DNA of 47,553 nucleotides from Dehalococcoidales bacterium (GTDB lineage: Bacteria; Chloroflexota; Dehalococcoidia; Lucifugimonadales; Lucifugimonadaceae): the NCBI GenBank assembly GCA_009937255.1, contig JAACCT010000070.1, forward strand, positions 1-47,553. The letters run 5' to 3'. The translations under genes were made by a program, and so were the position numbers. The notes beneath the pieces are model-generated. The model was given only the letters and a program-made list of their open reading frames with translations, did not search any database and was not told the DNA's origin. This document shows positions 17,505 to 25,744 of the stretch, piece after piece (the first letter of the stretch is position 1; each line of letters starts with the position of its first letter).

Positions 17505-18320
17505 ATGAAAAATTACATTATTAAAAAAAATAAAAAAATTTATTATTCAAAAATTGGAAAAGGAAATCCAATAGTTTTATTACATGGTATTTCTAGCTCT
17601 TCTAAAACTTGGTCTAAAGTAGCAAATCAATTAAAAAAAACTAATACTTTATTTTTAGTTGATTTTCGCGGTCATGGAAACTCTGATCATTTTGAATCTT
17701 ATAATTGGAATGATTATACTGAAGATACAGTTGAGTTAATTGAAAAAAATATTAAAGAACCTGTAGATTTAATTGGACATTCCTTAGGAGCTTGCGTTGC
17801 TGCTCAGACTGCATCTCTAATAAATAATAAAATAAATAAAATAATTTTAGAAGATCCTCCATTTTATCATTACGATCGGTATGGGAAAAAACTAATATCA
17901 GATAGATTTATAGGAAATTTAAAGCTTTCAAAAGAATATAATTCTAAAAAAGAAATCTATGATAAATTATCAAGTAATTCAAAACTTGCAAAAGTAAAAA
18001 ACCTTGATTTGATTGCAGAGAATCTTAGTAATTTAGATTATAAAGTATTAGAAAGTACTATTAGTGGTGAAGCATTAAAATCATTTGCTTCAAATAAAAT
18101 AATTTGTAAAATTTCAAATATAGATACTTTACTATTAGCAGGAGATCCCAAAAAAACTGGCAATGTAATTATTCCAGAAGAAATAAAATATATTGGAAAT
18201 ATAATAGATAAAATCAAAGTAGTGTATTTTAAAAATACTGGACATAATATTCATGAAGAAAAATATAATGATTTTATGAAAGAAATATTAATTTTTTTAG
18301 ATGAAACTAAAAAGCTATAA
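17505..18320 (+). CDS. Alpha/beta hydrolase (second of a tandem pair)
   Basis: A 271-aa protein with the same fold and order of motifs as its neighbour: LLHGISSSSKTW, DFRGHGNSD, nucleophile elbow GHSLGA at about residue 92, and catalytic His in TGHNIHEEKY. The shared GHNIH ending suggests old tandem duplication followed by divergence. It begins 1 nt after the first copy's stop, and its 3' end overlaps the end of pgpA on the opposite strand by 14 nt. The substrate is unknown. Confidence 0.85.
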   Translation: MKNYIIKKNKKIYYSKIGKGNPIVLLHGISSSSKTWSKVANQLKKTNTLFLVDFRGHGNSDHFESYNWNDYTEDTVELIEKNIKEPVDLIGHSLGACVAAQTASLINNKINKIILEDPPFYHYDRYGKKLISDRFIGNLKLSKEYNSKKEIYDKLSSNSKLAKVKNLDLIAENLSNLDYKVLESTISGEALKSFASNKIICKISNIDTLLLAGDPKKTGNVIIPEEIKYIGNIIDKIKVVYFKNTGHNIHEEKYNDFMKEILIFLDETKKL

Positions 18321-18798
18321 ATAAAGTTAAAATTATAACTGTAATGTAAGTAAAAATTCCGGCTATTATATCGTCTCCTAAAACTCCATAAGCTATAGGA
18401 AGTTTTTCAAATTTATTAATGGGCCAAGGTTTAAAAATATCAAAAAATCTGAATACAAAAAAGCTTATAATCAATAAAGTAAAATTAAATTCTAAAAAAA
18501 TAATTGGAATCCACATTCCTACCCACTCATCAAAAACTACATGATGAGGATCTGGATTTTCTTTTGAAATTGAATTATTTATAGTAAAAAATCCTAAAGG
18601 TAAATAAAATAATAGTAATAATAAATTAATTATAAAAAAAATATTTTGAGAAATATTAATAATATCTATAAGAATAATTTTAGATAGAATGAAATATATT
18701 AAACACAATAAAGCAGCCCAGCTACCCCCTCCTCTCAAAGGAAAATAACCTATAAAAAAAACTGTTGAAACTATTTTGGAAAAAGAAATATTTTTCAT
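18307..18798 (-). CDS. pgpA: Phosphatidylglycerophosphatase A
   Basis: A 163-aa membrane enzyme that dephosphorylates phosphatidylglycerol phosphate in phospholipid synthesis. Family motifs are present: FPLRGGGSWAA, DPHHVVFDEWVGMW, FFVFRFFDIFKPWPI and AYGVLGDDIIAG, with about four hydrophobic segments. The start overlaps the stop of the upstream isomerase gene by 4 nt (ATGA), which makes it the last gene of the moeB-led operon. Its tail overlaps the convergent hydrolase by 14 nt. The link to sulfur and sugar genes is probably only positional. Confidence 0.92.
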   Translation of the reverse strand: MKNISFSKIVSTVFFIGYFPLRGGGSWAALLCLIYFILSKIILIDIINISQNIFFIINLLLLLFYLPLGFFTINNSISKENPDPHHVVFDEWVGMWIPIIFLEFNFTLLIISFFVFRFFDIFKPWPINKFEKLPIAYGVLGDDIIAGIFTYITVIILTLFIAF

Positions 18799-19577
18799 TT
18801 GATATTATAATTTTTCATCCAAGATAAAGACGAATAAGTATCCACAAGAGGTTTATACTCACATCGAACCCATCCTTTATATCCAATTTCATCAAATGTA
18901 TCAAAAATTTTAGGATAGTTTATTTCTCCTGTACCTGGTTCGTTTCTTCCTGGATTATCTGCAATTTGAACATGTCCAATTTTATCAATAATACTTGATA
19001 TAGTTCTTATTAGATCCCCTTCCATAATTTGCATATGATAAACATCATAAAGAAGAAATGCATTATTATGATTTATTTTTTCAATCAATTGAATCCCTTG
19101 TTTTGATGTATTAATAAAAAAACTAGGCTGATCAACAACATTAATCGGCTCTATAAGAGCCATAATATTTTTTTTAAATAATTTTTCAGATGCAACTTTT
19201 TGATTATCAATTAATGTTTGATAAATTTCTTCATCATCAAATCCTTCTGGTTTTGTTCCAATCCCAGTATTAATTCCAATACATCCAAGATTTGAGGCAT
19301 ACCTTAATCCTAAATCCAATCTTTCTAACAAAAGATCTGTTCTATCAGGTCGCAGTGCAATATTCCCTAAATTAGTATCAGGATCTGTAACTGGAAGATT
19401 TATAATCACATGTTTCAAGTTATGTTCGTAAAGCTTTTCCTTTATTTGATCAATTTCAAGAGAATAAGGAGCTTGTAATTCAACTCCCTTAAAGCCTGCT
19501 TTTGCTGCTTGTTCATACCTATCAATAAGTTCAAATTCATTGAACATAAATTGTAAATTTGCTTCTAATTTAACCAT
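18795..19577 (-). CDS. Hydroxypyruvate isomerase-like TIM-barrel protein (copy 1)
   Basis: A 260-aa xylose-isomerase-like TIM barrel of the Hyi/YgbM family. It shows EPINVVDQPSFF, the metal-site YDVYHMQIMEGD, GHVQIADNPGRNEPGTGEINY and the closing RCEYKP. Known members isomerise hydroxypyruvate or 2-oxo-tetronates and related small sugar acids. It lies 1 nt downstream of a close paralog. Two adjacent copies suggest related but distinct substrates. It is cotranscribed with the amidase and moeB-cysM. Confidence 0.85.
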   Translation of the reverse strand: MVKLEANLQFMFNEFELIDRYEQAAKAGFKGVELQAPYSLEIDQIKEKLYEHNLKHVIINLPVTDPDTNLGNIALRPDRTDLLLERLDLGLRYASNLGCIGINTGIGTKPEGFDDEEIYQTLIDNQKVASEKLFKKNIMALIEPINVVDQPSFFINTSKQGIQLIEKINHNNAFLLYDVYHMQIMEGDLIRTISSIIDKIGHVQIADNPGRNEPGTGEINYPKIFDTFDEIGYKGWVRCEYKPLVDTYSSLSWMKNYNIK

Positions 19578-19578
19578 T

Positions 19579-20355
19579 TTATTTCGTTAATTTATTGATC
19601 CAATTTAGACCAACCTCTGTTGAATTTAAAGGACTATACTCACACCCAATCCAACCATCATAGTTTTCTGATAAAAATGAAAAAATATTTTTATAGTTTA
19701 TCTCACCAGTACCTGGTTCATTTCTGCCAGGATTATCTGCAATCTGAATATGTCCTATTTGAGATTTATTATTTTGAAAGGTTCTAATTAGATCTCCTTC
19801 CATTATTTGCATATGATAAATATCAAATTGAATTTTTACATTATCTTTAGCCGTTGAATCAACTATTTGTTTGCAATGATTGGTATTTGTAACAAAGTAG
19901 TTAGGGGCATCAATTAGATTTAAAGCTTCAACCAAAATATTTATTCCTTTATCCTTTGTTTGTTCTGACGCATATATAAGATTTTCAATTAATGTGTCAT
20001 TTAATTCATTTTTTGTAAATTTTCCGTTGTCAATTCCTACAAGAACAGTCAATCTCTTACAGTCTAAAACATCTGCATACTCTATCGCTTGATGAACACC
20101 ATCTTGAAACTCTGATTTTCTGTCCGGATATATAGCTATTCCTCTTTCTCCTGCAGCAAAATCTCCTACAGGGAAATCAAATAATATCTGTTCTAAATTA
20201 TTTTCTGATAATTCATTTTTTATATCATCTTTTTCATAATCATAGGGGAAAAGATACTCAACTCCCTTAAATCCATACTCAGAAGCTAGTTTAAATCTTT
20301 TCATAAAATCTTGCTCGGTATACAACATAGATAAGTTTGCTGCTAAATTAATCAT
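19579..20355 (-). CDS. Hydroxypyruvate isomerase-like TIM-barrel protein (copy 2)
   Basis: A 258-aa paralog of the next gene, sharing FDIYHMQIMEGDLIRTF, GHIQIADNPGRNEPGTGEINY and CEYSPL. The metal-binding Glu (VEALNLIDAPNYF), Asp and His are retained, so it should be active. GAAGGAG lies 7 nt before the ATG, inside the end of the amidase gene. The specific substrate cannot be told; Hyi and OtnI type reactions are the best analogies. Confidence 0.85.
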   Translation of the reverse strand: MINLAANLSMLYTEQDFMKRFKLASEYGFKGVEYLFPYDYEKDDIKNELSENNLEQILFDFPVGDFAAGERGIAIYPDRKSEFQDGVHQAIEYADVLDCKRLTVLVGIDNGKFTKNELNDTLIENLIYASEQTKDKGINILVEALNLIDAPNYFVTNTNHCKQIVDSTAKDNVKIQFDIYHMQIMEGDLIRTFQNNKSQIGHIQIADNPGRNEPGTGEINYKNIFSFLSENYDGWIGCEYSPLNSTEVGLNWINKLTK

Positions 20356-20357
20356 AT

Positions 20358-21791
20358 TTATTCTCCTTCATTTATTATTTTTGGTTGAATTTTATAAAAA
20401 TTAGTTTCTTGTTCAAATATTTTTGCAATTCTTAAGACATTAAGATCATCCAATTTTTTTCCTACAATTTGTATTCCTGTAGGTAGTCCTTTTATGAATC
20501 CTCCGGGAACACTTATACTTGGACATCCTGTAGATGTTATTGCATAACATAACCCCATCCAATCAATATATGTTTCAAGTTTCACTCCGTCAATTTCTTT
20601 GACATATTCGATATTTTTATCAAAAGGAAGAACACTTGTAGAAGGCAGTACAAGATAATCGTATTTTTCAAAAAATTCTGCTACATTTTGATCAACTATT
20701 GATCTTTGAGATTCAGCTAAACTAAGGTCAGTTGCTTTTAATTCAAGGCCTTTCTCAACATTCCAGATCAAAGTTTCTTTCATAAGATCCCTATTTTTTA
20801 CAATATGCTCTTTATGAGCATTGGCAAATGTATAAGCCCTATAGGTTTGAAAAATATTATCGACATTCTCTAAGTTTGGAAAGGATTCCTCCATTTCAAA
20901 ACCTAGGTTAGAAAAAGTTTCTATAGAATTCCTAAAAGCATCTTTGATATCTTTACTGACGGGATAAATTCCTAAATTATGACTACAAGCAATTTTAATA
21001 TTTTTGGGATTTGGCAATTCTAAGTCTAGGAATCTTTCTGATGGTTCATTTATGCTATTACCTATTCTATTGTCATACCCAGCCATACAAGATAAAAGAA
21101 TAGATAAATCTTCGACATTTCTAGCCATTGGACCATTTACACTCATCATATTATAAGTAATTTCTGCAGGTAATTGAGGAATTGTACCAATAGAAGTTCT
21201 AAACCCAACTACATTATTCCAAGCAGCAGGGTTTCTTAGAGATCCTCCCATATCACTGCCTTGAGCGATAGGAACCATTCTCATAGCCAACGCAACTCCT
21301 GCACCTCCACTTGAACCTCCTGCGGTTTTAGACAGATCAAAAGGATTATATGTTGTTTTAAATACATCATTGAATGTATGAGAGCCTGCTCCAAATTCAG
21401 GTGTATTACTTTTTCCAAGTATCAAAGCACCAGATTCTTTTATTTTTTTTACAACTAAGTCATCTTCATCAGGAATAAAATCTTTATAAATTCTTGACCC
21501 CATTGTTGTACGAATACTTGCAGTTTTATTCAAATCTTTTATAAGTATTGGGATACCTGATAAAGGTTTATTATAATCTTTTGTTTTATCAATTTTCCTT
21601 GCATTTTCTAATGCAAAATCAAGAGAAAATGTACATACTGCCTTCGGTTTAGAGTCAAATTTATCAATTTGATCCGCATGTATATTAACTAATTCTTCTG
21701 AAGTAATATCACCAGAAATAAGCATATTCTTCATTTCTTTGACATTATGATTTAAAATTATCTTTTTTTCCGAATTTGAAAAATTTGTCAT
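20358..21791 (-). CDS. Amidase (amidase signature family)
   Basis: A 477-aa serine amidase. The Ser-cisSer-Lys triad is visible: Lys in PILIKDLNKT, Ser in GGSSGGAGVALA and nucleophile Ser in GSDMGGSLRNPAAW. The family includes GatA, but no gatB or gatC is nearby, and the sequence looks like general amide hydrolases of broad substrate range. I chose the ATG at 21791, which overlaps the cysM stop by 1 nt (TAATG); a GTG three codons earlier is possible. The context does not define the substrate. Confidence 0.88.
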   Translation of the reverse strand: MTNFSNSEKKIILNHNVKEMKNMLISGDITSEELVNIHADQIDKFDSKPKAVCTFSLDFALENARKIDKTKDYNKPLSGIPILIKDLNKTASIRTTMGSRIYKDFIPDEDDLVVKKIKESGALILGKSNTPEFGAGSHTFNDVFKTTYNPFDLSKTAGGSSGGAGVALAMRMVPIAQGSDMGGSLRNPAAWNNVVGFRTSIGTIPQLPAEITYNMMSVNGPMARNVEDLSILLSCMAGYDNRIGNSINEPSERFLDLELPNPKNIKIACSHNLGIYPVSKDIKDAFRNSIETFSNLGFEMEESFPNLENVDNIFQTYRAYTFANAHKEHIVKNRDLMKETLIWNVEKGLELKATDLSLAESQRSIVDQNVAEFFEKYDYLVLPSTSVLPFDKNIEYVKEIDGVKLETYIDWMGLCYAITSTGCPSISVPGGFIKGLPTGIQIVGKKLDDLNVLRIAKIFEQETNFYKIQPKIINEGE

Positions 21792-22750
21792 TACCACCAC
21801 ACTTTTCCATCAATATCATTTGCTATTTCAGAAAACTCTTTCTCATAAATTCCACTAGATAAATATTTCCAACCTCCATCTGCAAAAATTGTCACTATTA
21901 TTGAGTTTTCAAGTCTTTTAGACATCTTTACACATGTAGCCAAAGTTGCTCCTGATGATACTCCAACAAATAATCCATGAGTTTCCATCACTTTTTTTGT
22001 CCAATAAAATGATTCTTCAGCTTCTACCATTATTCTTCCATCTAATTTATCTAAGTCTAAAATTGGAGGAATATACCCATGCTCTATTGATCTTAATCCT
22101 TGCACCACATCATCTGGATGAGGTGCAGTTGCAATTATTTTTATTGATTCATTAAATTCTTTTAGTCTTTTCCCTACTCCCATTAATGTTCCTCCAGTCC
22201 CAAGACCTGAAACAAAATGTGTGACATCTGGCATTTGTTTAGTTATTTCTAATCCTGTAGTGTAGTAATGAGCTTTTATACTTGCTTGGTTTCCATATTG
22301 AAATGGCATAAAATACTCAGGGTTTTCAGATGAAATTTTTTGAGCAAGCTTAATTGATCCATTAGTTCCTTCTTTTCCTTCAGAAAAAATTATATCTGCT
22401 CCAAATGATTTTAATAAAGATACACGCTCTTGGCTGACAGAATCAGGCATAACTGCAATCATTTTATAACCTTTAATTTTTGCAATCATTGCAAGTCCAA
22501 TGCCTGTATTGCCAGATGTAGGTTCAATTATAGTTTGACCTTTGGTTATTTTTTGTTCCTTCTCAGCATCAAAAATCAAACATTTTGCTACTCGATCCTT
22601 AATAGATCCTGTTGGATTTTATCCTTCTAATTTAGCATATATTTTCACCGAAGAATTATGACTCAATGAAGATAGGTCAACAAGGCTAGTATTTCCTATA
22701 TTCTTTAGCTGCCCTTCACTAAAATTATCTATGTTTAATTTTGTTTCCAT
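21791..22750 (-). pseudogene. cysM: CysM-type cysteine synthase interrupted by an in-frame TAA
   Basis: A PLP-dependent cysteine synthase, 319 codons long, close to Mycobacterium CysM, which uses O-phosphoserine and the thiocarboxylated carrier CysO. Shared features are NPTGSIKDR with the PLP Lys, EPTSGNTG, YQYGN-like FQYGN, GLGTGGTLMG, WKYLS and the closing DGKVWW. The Lys (SIKII) and Arg (GLRSIEHG) that bind the O-phosphoserine phosphate in that enzyme are conserved. Codon 44 is TAA (22619-22621), between KLEG and NPTGSIKDR. The frame continues perfectly on both sides. Restart after the stop would lose the PLP Lys, so function needs readthrough or the stop is a sequence error. It follows moeB by 3 nt. 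Confidence 0.88.
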
Positions 22751-22753
22751 AGT

Positions 22754-23569
22754 TTAGCCAACTACTTTTACACCACAAAAAATTTCGTAATCTATTAATT
22801 CTTTAACCTCAGGGTTATCACCACAGAGCTTACAATTAGGGTTCTTCCTAACTTTAATTTCTCTAAACTCCATACTTAATGCTTCAATTAACAACATCCT
22901 GCCTGATAAAGTTTCTCCAATTCCAAGTATAAGTTTTATAGTTTCTAAAGCTTGAATTGACCCAACTAATCCAGGAAGAGCTCCTATTACTCCAGCTTCG
23001 GCACAGCTAGGGACTTCTCCAGGAGGAGGAGGGTCAGGAAAAATACATCTATAACATCCTTTTCCTGGTATATAAGTTGTGGCTTGTCCATCAAAAATTA
23101 ATATTGCACCATCTACTAGAGGTTTTTTTAATAAATATGCAGCATCATTAGCAAGATATCTTGTGGCAAAATTATCTGCTCCATTAATTACAATGTCGTA
23201 ATTTCCCATTATCTTAAATGCATTTGAGGAATTAATAGGTTCTTCATGTATAGTTACATTTACATCAGGGTTATGAGCTAATAAAGTTTCCTTTGCAGAC
23301 TCTACTTTTCTTTTGCCTACGTCAGAATCTGTATGAAGAATTTGTCTCTGACAATTTGAAACATCTACAGTATCAAAATCTACTATTCCTATATTCCCAA
23401 CTCCTGCTAATGCTAGATACAGTGCTACAGGTGAGCCTAATCCTCCAGCTCCAATTATTAAAACTTTAGCATCAATTAAAGCTCTTTGGCCTCTACTTCC
23501 AACATTAGGCATTATAAGATGCCTACTATATCTTTCAACTTGTGAAGGATTTAATGGTGTTATTGACAT
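22754..23569 (-). CDS. moeB: MoeB/ThiF-type sulfur-carrier adenylyltransferase
   Basis: A 271-aa E1-like enzyme that adenylates the C-terminal Gly of a small sulfur-carrier protein. It has the ATP loop GAGGLGSPVA, the Arg finger region SNCQRQILH, the catalytic stretch around CAEAGVIGALPG, and two zinc CxxC pairs (CYRC and CKLC). It lacks the C-terminal rhodanese domain of MoeZ, so sulfur must come from a separate sulfurtransferase. Being directly upstream of a CysO-type CysM suggests it charges the carrier for cysteine synthesis, with molybdopterin or thiamine synthesis as alternatives. GGAG precedes the ATG. A Cys-codon leader and terminator lie upstream. Confidence 0.9.
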   Translation of the reverse strand: MSITPLNPSQVERYSRHLIMPNVGSRGQRALIDAKVLIIGAGGLGSPVALYLALAGVGNIGIVDFDTVDVSNCQRQILHTDSDVGKRKVESAKETLLAHNPDVNVTIHEEPINSSNAFKIMGNYDIVINGADNFATRYLANDAAYLLKKPLVDGAILIFDGQATTYIPGKGCYRCIFPDPPPPGEVPSCAEAGVIGALPGLVGSIQALETIKLILGIGETLSGRMLLIEALSMEFREIKVRKNPNCKLCGDNPEVKELIDYEIFCGVKVVG

Positions 23570-23591
23570 TTTTTACTCCAAATATTTACTT

Positions 23592-23618
23592 AAAAAAAAA
23601 CCCCCATACTCAGGGGGG
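23592..23618 (-). terminator. Intrinsic terminator ahead of moeB (attenuator)
   Basis: On the minus strand CCCCC(C) TGAGTAT GGGGG is followed by nine T (23600 down to 23592). It ends only about 22 nt before the moeB start and downstream of a short leader ORF, so it would stop moeB transcription unless disrupted. The opposite strand has no T-run after the hairpin, so it acts on the minus strand only. Confidence 0.85.
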
Positions 23619-23667
23619 ATTCGAACAATTATAAAAAAACTCACTAAGAGTCCGAACTTACCCTAAG
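23609..23667 (-). promoter_or_regulatory. Antiterminator helix of the Cys attenuator
   Basis: Arm CUUAGGGUAAGUUCGGAC (23667-23650) pairs with GUUCGAAUCCCCCCUGAG (23626-23609). This gives 7 pairs, a symmetric 3x3 internal loop and 8 more pairs, with three G-U in all. The second arm contains the whole C-run of the terminator stem, so the two helices exclude each other. The first arm lies within the leader ORF. A ribosome held at the early Cys codon would leave it free, while one at the stop codon would cover much of it. Derived by eye, without energy calculation. Confidence 0.6.
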
Positions 23668-23703
23668 GCAACACATAGTTAAATTTTTACATATAATTTT
23701 CAT
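23644..23703 (-). CDS. Cys-containing 19-aa attenuator leader peptide
   Basis: A short ORF encoding MKIICKNLTMCCLRVSSDS, with Cys at positions 5, 11 and 12; Cys is rare in this proteome. It lies between a probable promoter and the terminator ahead of moeB-cysM, genes for cysteine synthesis. There is no Shine-Dalgarno, but TATAAT ends 6 nt before the ATG, so the message may be leaderless. Cys-responsive leaderless leader ORFs are established in mycobacteria. A role as a cysteine sensor is inference from position, codon content and the competing hairpins. Confidence 0.65.
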   Translation of the reverse strand: MKIICKNLTMCCLRVSSDS

Positions 23704-23709
23704 AATTCA

Positions 23710-23751
23710 ATTATATATAAATTTATAAAAATTATATTGATTAAATTGCAA
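23710..23751 (-). promoter_or_regulatory. Candidate promoter for the Cys leader-moeB operon
   Basis: On the minus strand TATAAT (23715-23710) would start transcription at about the A of the leader ATG. An alternative is TTGCAA (23751-23746) with TATAAA (23727-23722) and an 18-nt spacer, which gives a short untranslated leader. The AT-richness allows chance matches; the divergent SDR gene must also have its promoter in this gap. Confidence 0.4.
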
Positions 23752-23795
23752 ATAAAAGTATAAATAAGTGACAGCAATTTATTAAAGGAGAAAAA

Positions 23796-24638
23796 ATGCC
23801 TGCAGGAAAAAGACTAAAAGATAAAGTTGCAATTGTTACTGGAGCTGGGACAAGAGGTGACATTGCAGGAACAGGACAAGCTGCTGCAATATTGATGGCT
23901 CAAGAAGGAGCAAAAATTCTTATATGTGATATTGATATAAACAACGCAGAAGAAACTTTAAAAGTTATAGAAAAAGAAGGTGGCATTGCAAAAATCTTTA
24001 TTGGAGATGTTACATCAGAAAAAGACTGTGAATCAATGATAAATGAATCTATTAAGCAGTTTGGTAAACTAGATATTTTATTTAATAATGTTGGAGGACC
24101 TGGTAGTGGAATGGTTACTGAAATAGAAGAGGAAGATTGGCACAGATCAATAGATCTGAATATGAAAAGTGCTGTGATGGGTTCCAAATATGCAATCCCC
24201 GCTATGGAAAAATCCGGAGGAGGATCAATAATTAATGTTTCTTCAATTGATGGGACCCAAGCTGGATCAACAAGGAATGTTCCTTATTCAATTTCTAAAG
24301 CTGCAATATCTCATCTTTCTAGAATAATGGCTGTTCACCATGGAAGACAAAATATAAGAGTTAATTGTGTAGCTCCAGGACATGTTTATGGATCTTTTCC
24401 AAATAGGTTCAAAAAAATGGGTGATGACTGGAGAGATTTGAGAAGAAAAGCTGGACCATTAGGTACTGAAGGAACTGCATGGGATGTTGGATGGGCTGTT
24501 GTATATCTAGCAAGTGATGAAGCAAGATGGATAACTGGAGTTGTTCTACCTGTTGACGCAGGCGTACAAGCTGCATCACCTCTTTCAATGTGGGATGAAC
24601 TTAACGATGAAGATAATATTAAAAGTAATGAATATTAA
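23796..24638 (+). CDS. SDR-family NAD(P)-dependent dehydrogenase
   Basis: A 280-aa short-chain dehydrogenase/reductase. The cofactor loop is expanded, VTGAGTRGDIAGTGQAAA, and is followed by CDIDINNAEE, whose Asp suggests a preference for NAD. NNVGGPG, NVSSIDG and YSISKAA give the Asn-Ser-Tyr-Lys tetrad. AAAGGAG precedes the ATG. It is divergent from the moeB operon and convergent with the zinc dehydrogenase, so it is a single-gene unit. It could oxidise a sugar or sugar acid of the neighbouring deoxy-sugar pathway (for example a 2-keto-3-deoxy acid), but the substrate cannot be read from sequence. Confidence 0.88.
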   Translation: MPAGKRLKDKVAIVTGAGTRGDIAGTGQAAAILMAQEGAKILICDIDINNAEETLKVIEKEGGIAKIFIGDVTSEKDCESMINESIKQFGKLDILFNNVGGPGSGMVTEIEEEDWHRSIDLNMKSAVMGSKYAIPAMEKSGGGSIINVSSIDGTQAGSTRNVPYSISKAAISHLSRIMAVHHGRQNIRVNCVAPGHVYGSFPNRFKKMGDDWRDLRRKAGPLGTEGTAWDVGWAVVYLASDEARWITGVVLPVDAGVQAASPLSMWDELNDEDNIKSNEY

Positions 24639-24642
24639 TCAT

Positions 24643-25721
24643 TTATGAATTAATATGAACTTTTAGAGATTTTGATTTTTTATCATAAGCTTTTTCAAAT
24701 CCAATTTGAATATCCCTTGGTTCATACGTATGAGTCACAATCGTTCCATAAGGATGATTTCCTGAGGATAATATATCAATTGCAAGCTTAAAGTCACTAA
24801 TTCCATTAATATTTGCATAGCATGTAGTATTAATAAAATTAATTTCCTTCATCATTGGTTGTAAAAAATCCATTTGAATTTTTTCACCAAATCTACCTAA
24901 AATTAAAACATTACTAACGTTACGAACTACATTTGCACTTTGCATTAAAGAAGTATTAGTTGTACCCCCAACACTTTCGATAGCAATATCTACTCCTATA
25001 CCATTTGTATTTTCTGAGCATGCATTTTCAAGATCACCTGGTGCAGAACTTACAACAATATCAGCTCCCATTAATTTTGCAGCTTTAGCTTGGTGAGGAT
25101 ATTTTGCGGAAGCTATTATTTTCGATGCTCCAAAAAATTTTGCTGATGCAATTGCTCCTAAACCTATAGATGAAGATCCTATTACTGCTACACTCATACC
25201 TGTTTCAAACTTGCAATATCTTAACCCATGAACAGAAATAGCCAATGGTTCAACGAGTGCTCCTTCGCTATATGACATATTATTTGAAATCTTATACATT
25301 CCAAAAGGTTTACGAGAAATATAATCTCCAAAACCACCACCCGTGTCTAAAGCTGGATTTATACAATGTCTTGTATATCCAAAATTACAATAATAACAAT
25401 TTTGACAAGCTCTACCAGCTCCTCCCATATCAATTGCCACTCTATTTCCAATTTTCAAATCACCTATGTATTTTTTGGCAGTGATTCTATAATTCCAGAT
25501 ACTTCATGTCCCCCAGGTATAACTTGGGGAAGATTTCCAGCTTTTGTAAAATGTGTTTTATTTTTTCTTTCAATAGTATTGTGAAGATCTGATCCGCAAA
25601 TTCCAGACGACTTAACTTTAACTAATGCTTGATCCTCAAAAACTTCAGGCATTTTTGTTTTTTTATAAATATATTTTCCTTCTCCCATATCTAAGCCAGA
25701 ATTCATTTGATTTTTTAACAT
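24643..25721 (-). pseudogene. Zinc-containing alcohol/polyol dehydrogenase, frameshifted
   Basis: A medium-chain zinc dehydrogenase split into two frames. The N-terminal part (25721 down to 25464) has the catalytic-zinc region SSGICGSDLH and GGHEVSG. The C-terminal part has the four-Cys structural zinc site (CQNCYYCNFGYTRHC) and the Rossmann domain (VIGSSSIGLGAIASAKFFGA). They join at a run of six T at 25471-25476: one extra base restores ESLPKKYIGDLKIGNR, as in intact relatives. A homopolymer deletion, real or technical, explains the split. It follows the amidohydrolase in the deoxy-sugar cluster and likely oxidises a sugar alcohol, sugar or hydroxy acid. GAAAGGA precedes the ATG. Confidence 0.85.
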
Positions 25722-25744
25722 TTTTCAGTCCTTTCTTAAATATT

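Noticed and set aside
20358-21791. Amidase as GatA of the amidotransferase complex
   Set aside because: No gatB or gatC is adjacent, and the sequence fits general amidases; both synthetase genes here charge other amino acids.
23619-23626. GTTCGAAT on the minus strand, resembling a tRNA T-loop
   Set aside because: The flanking bases do not form a T-stem, and no acceptor, D or anticodon arm is found; the bases instead fit the antiterminator helix.
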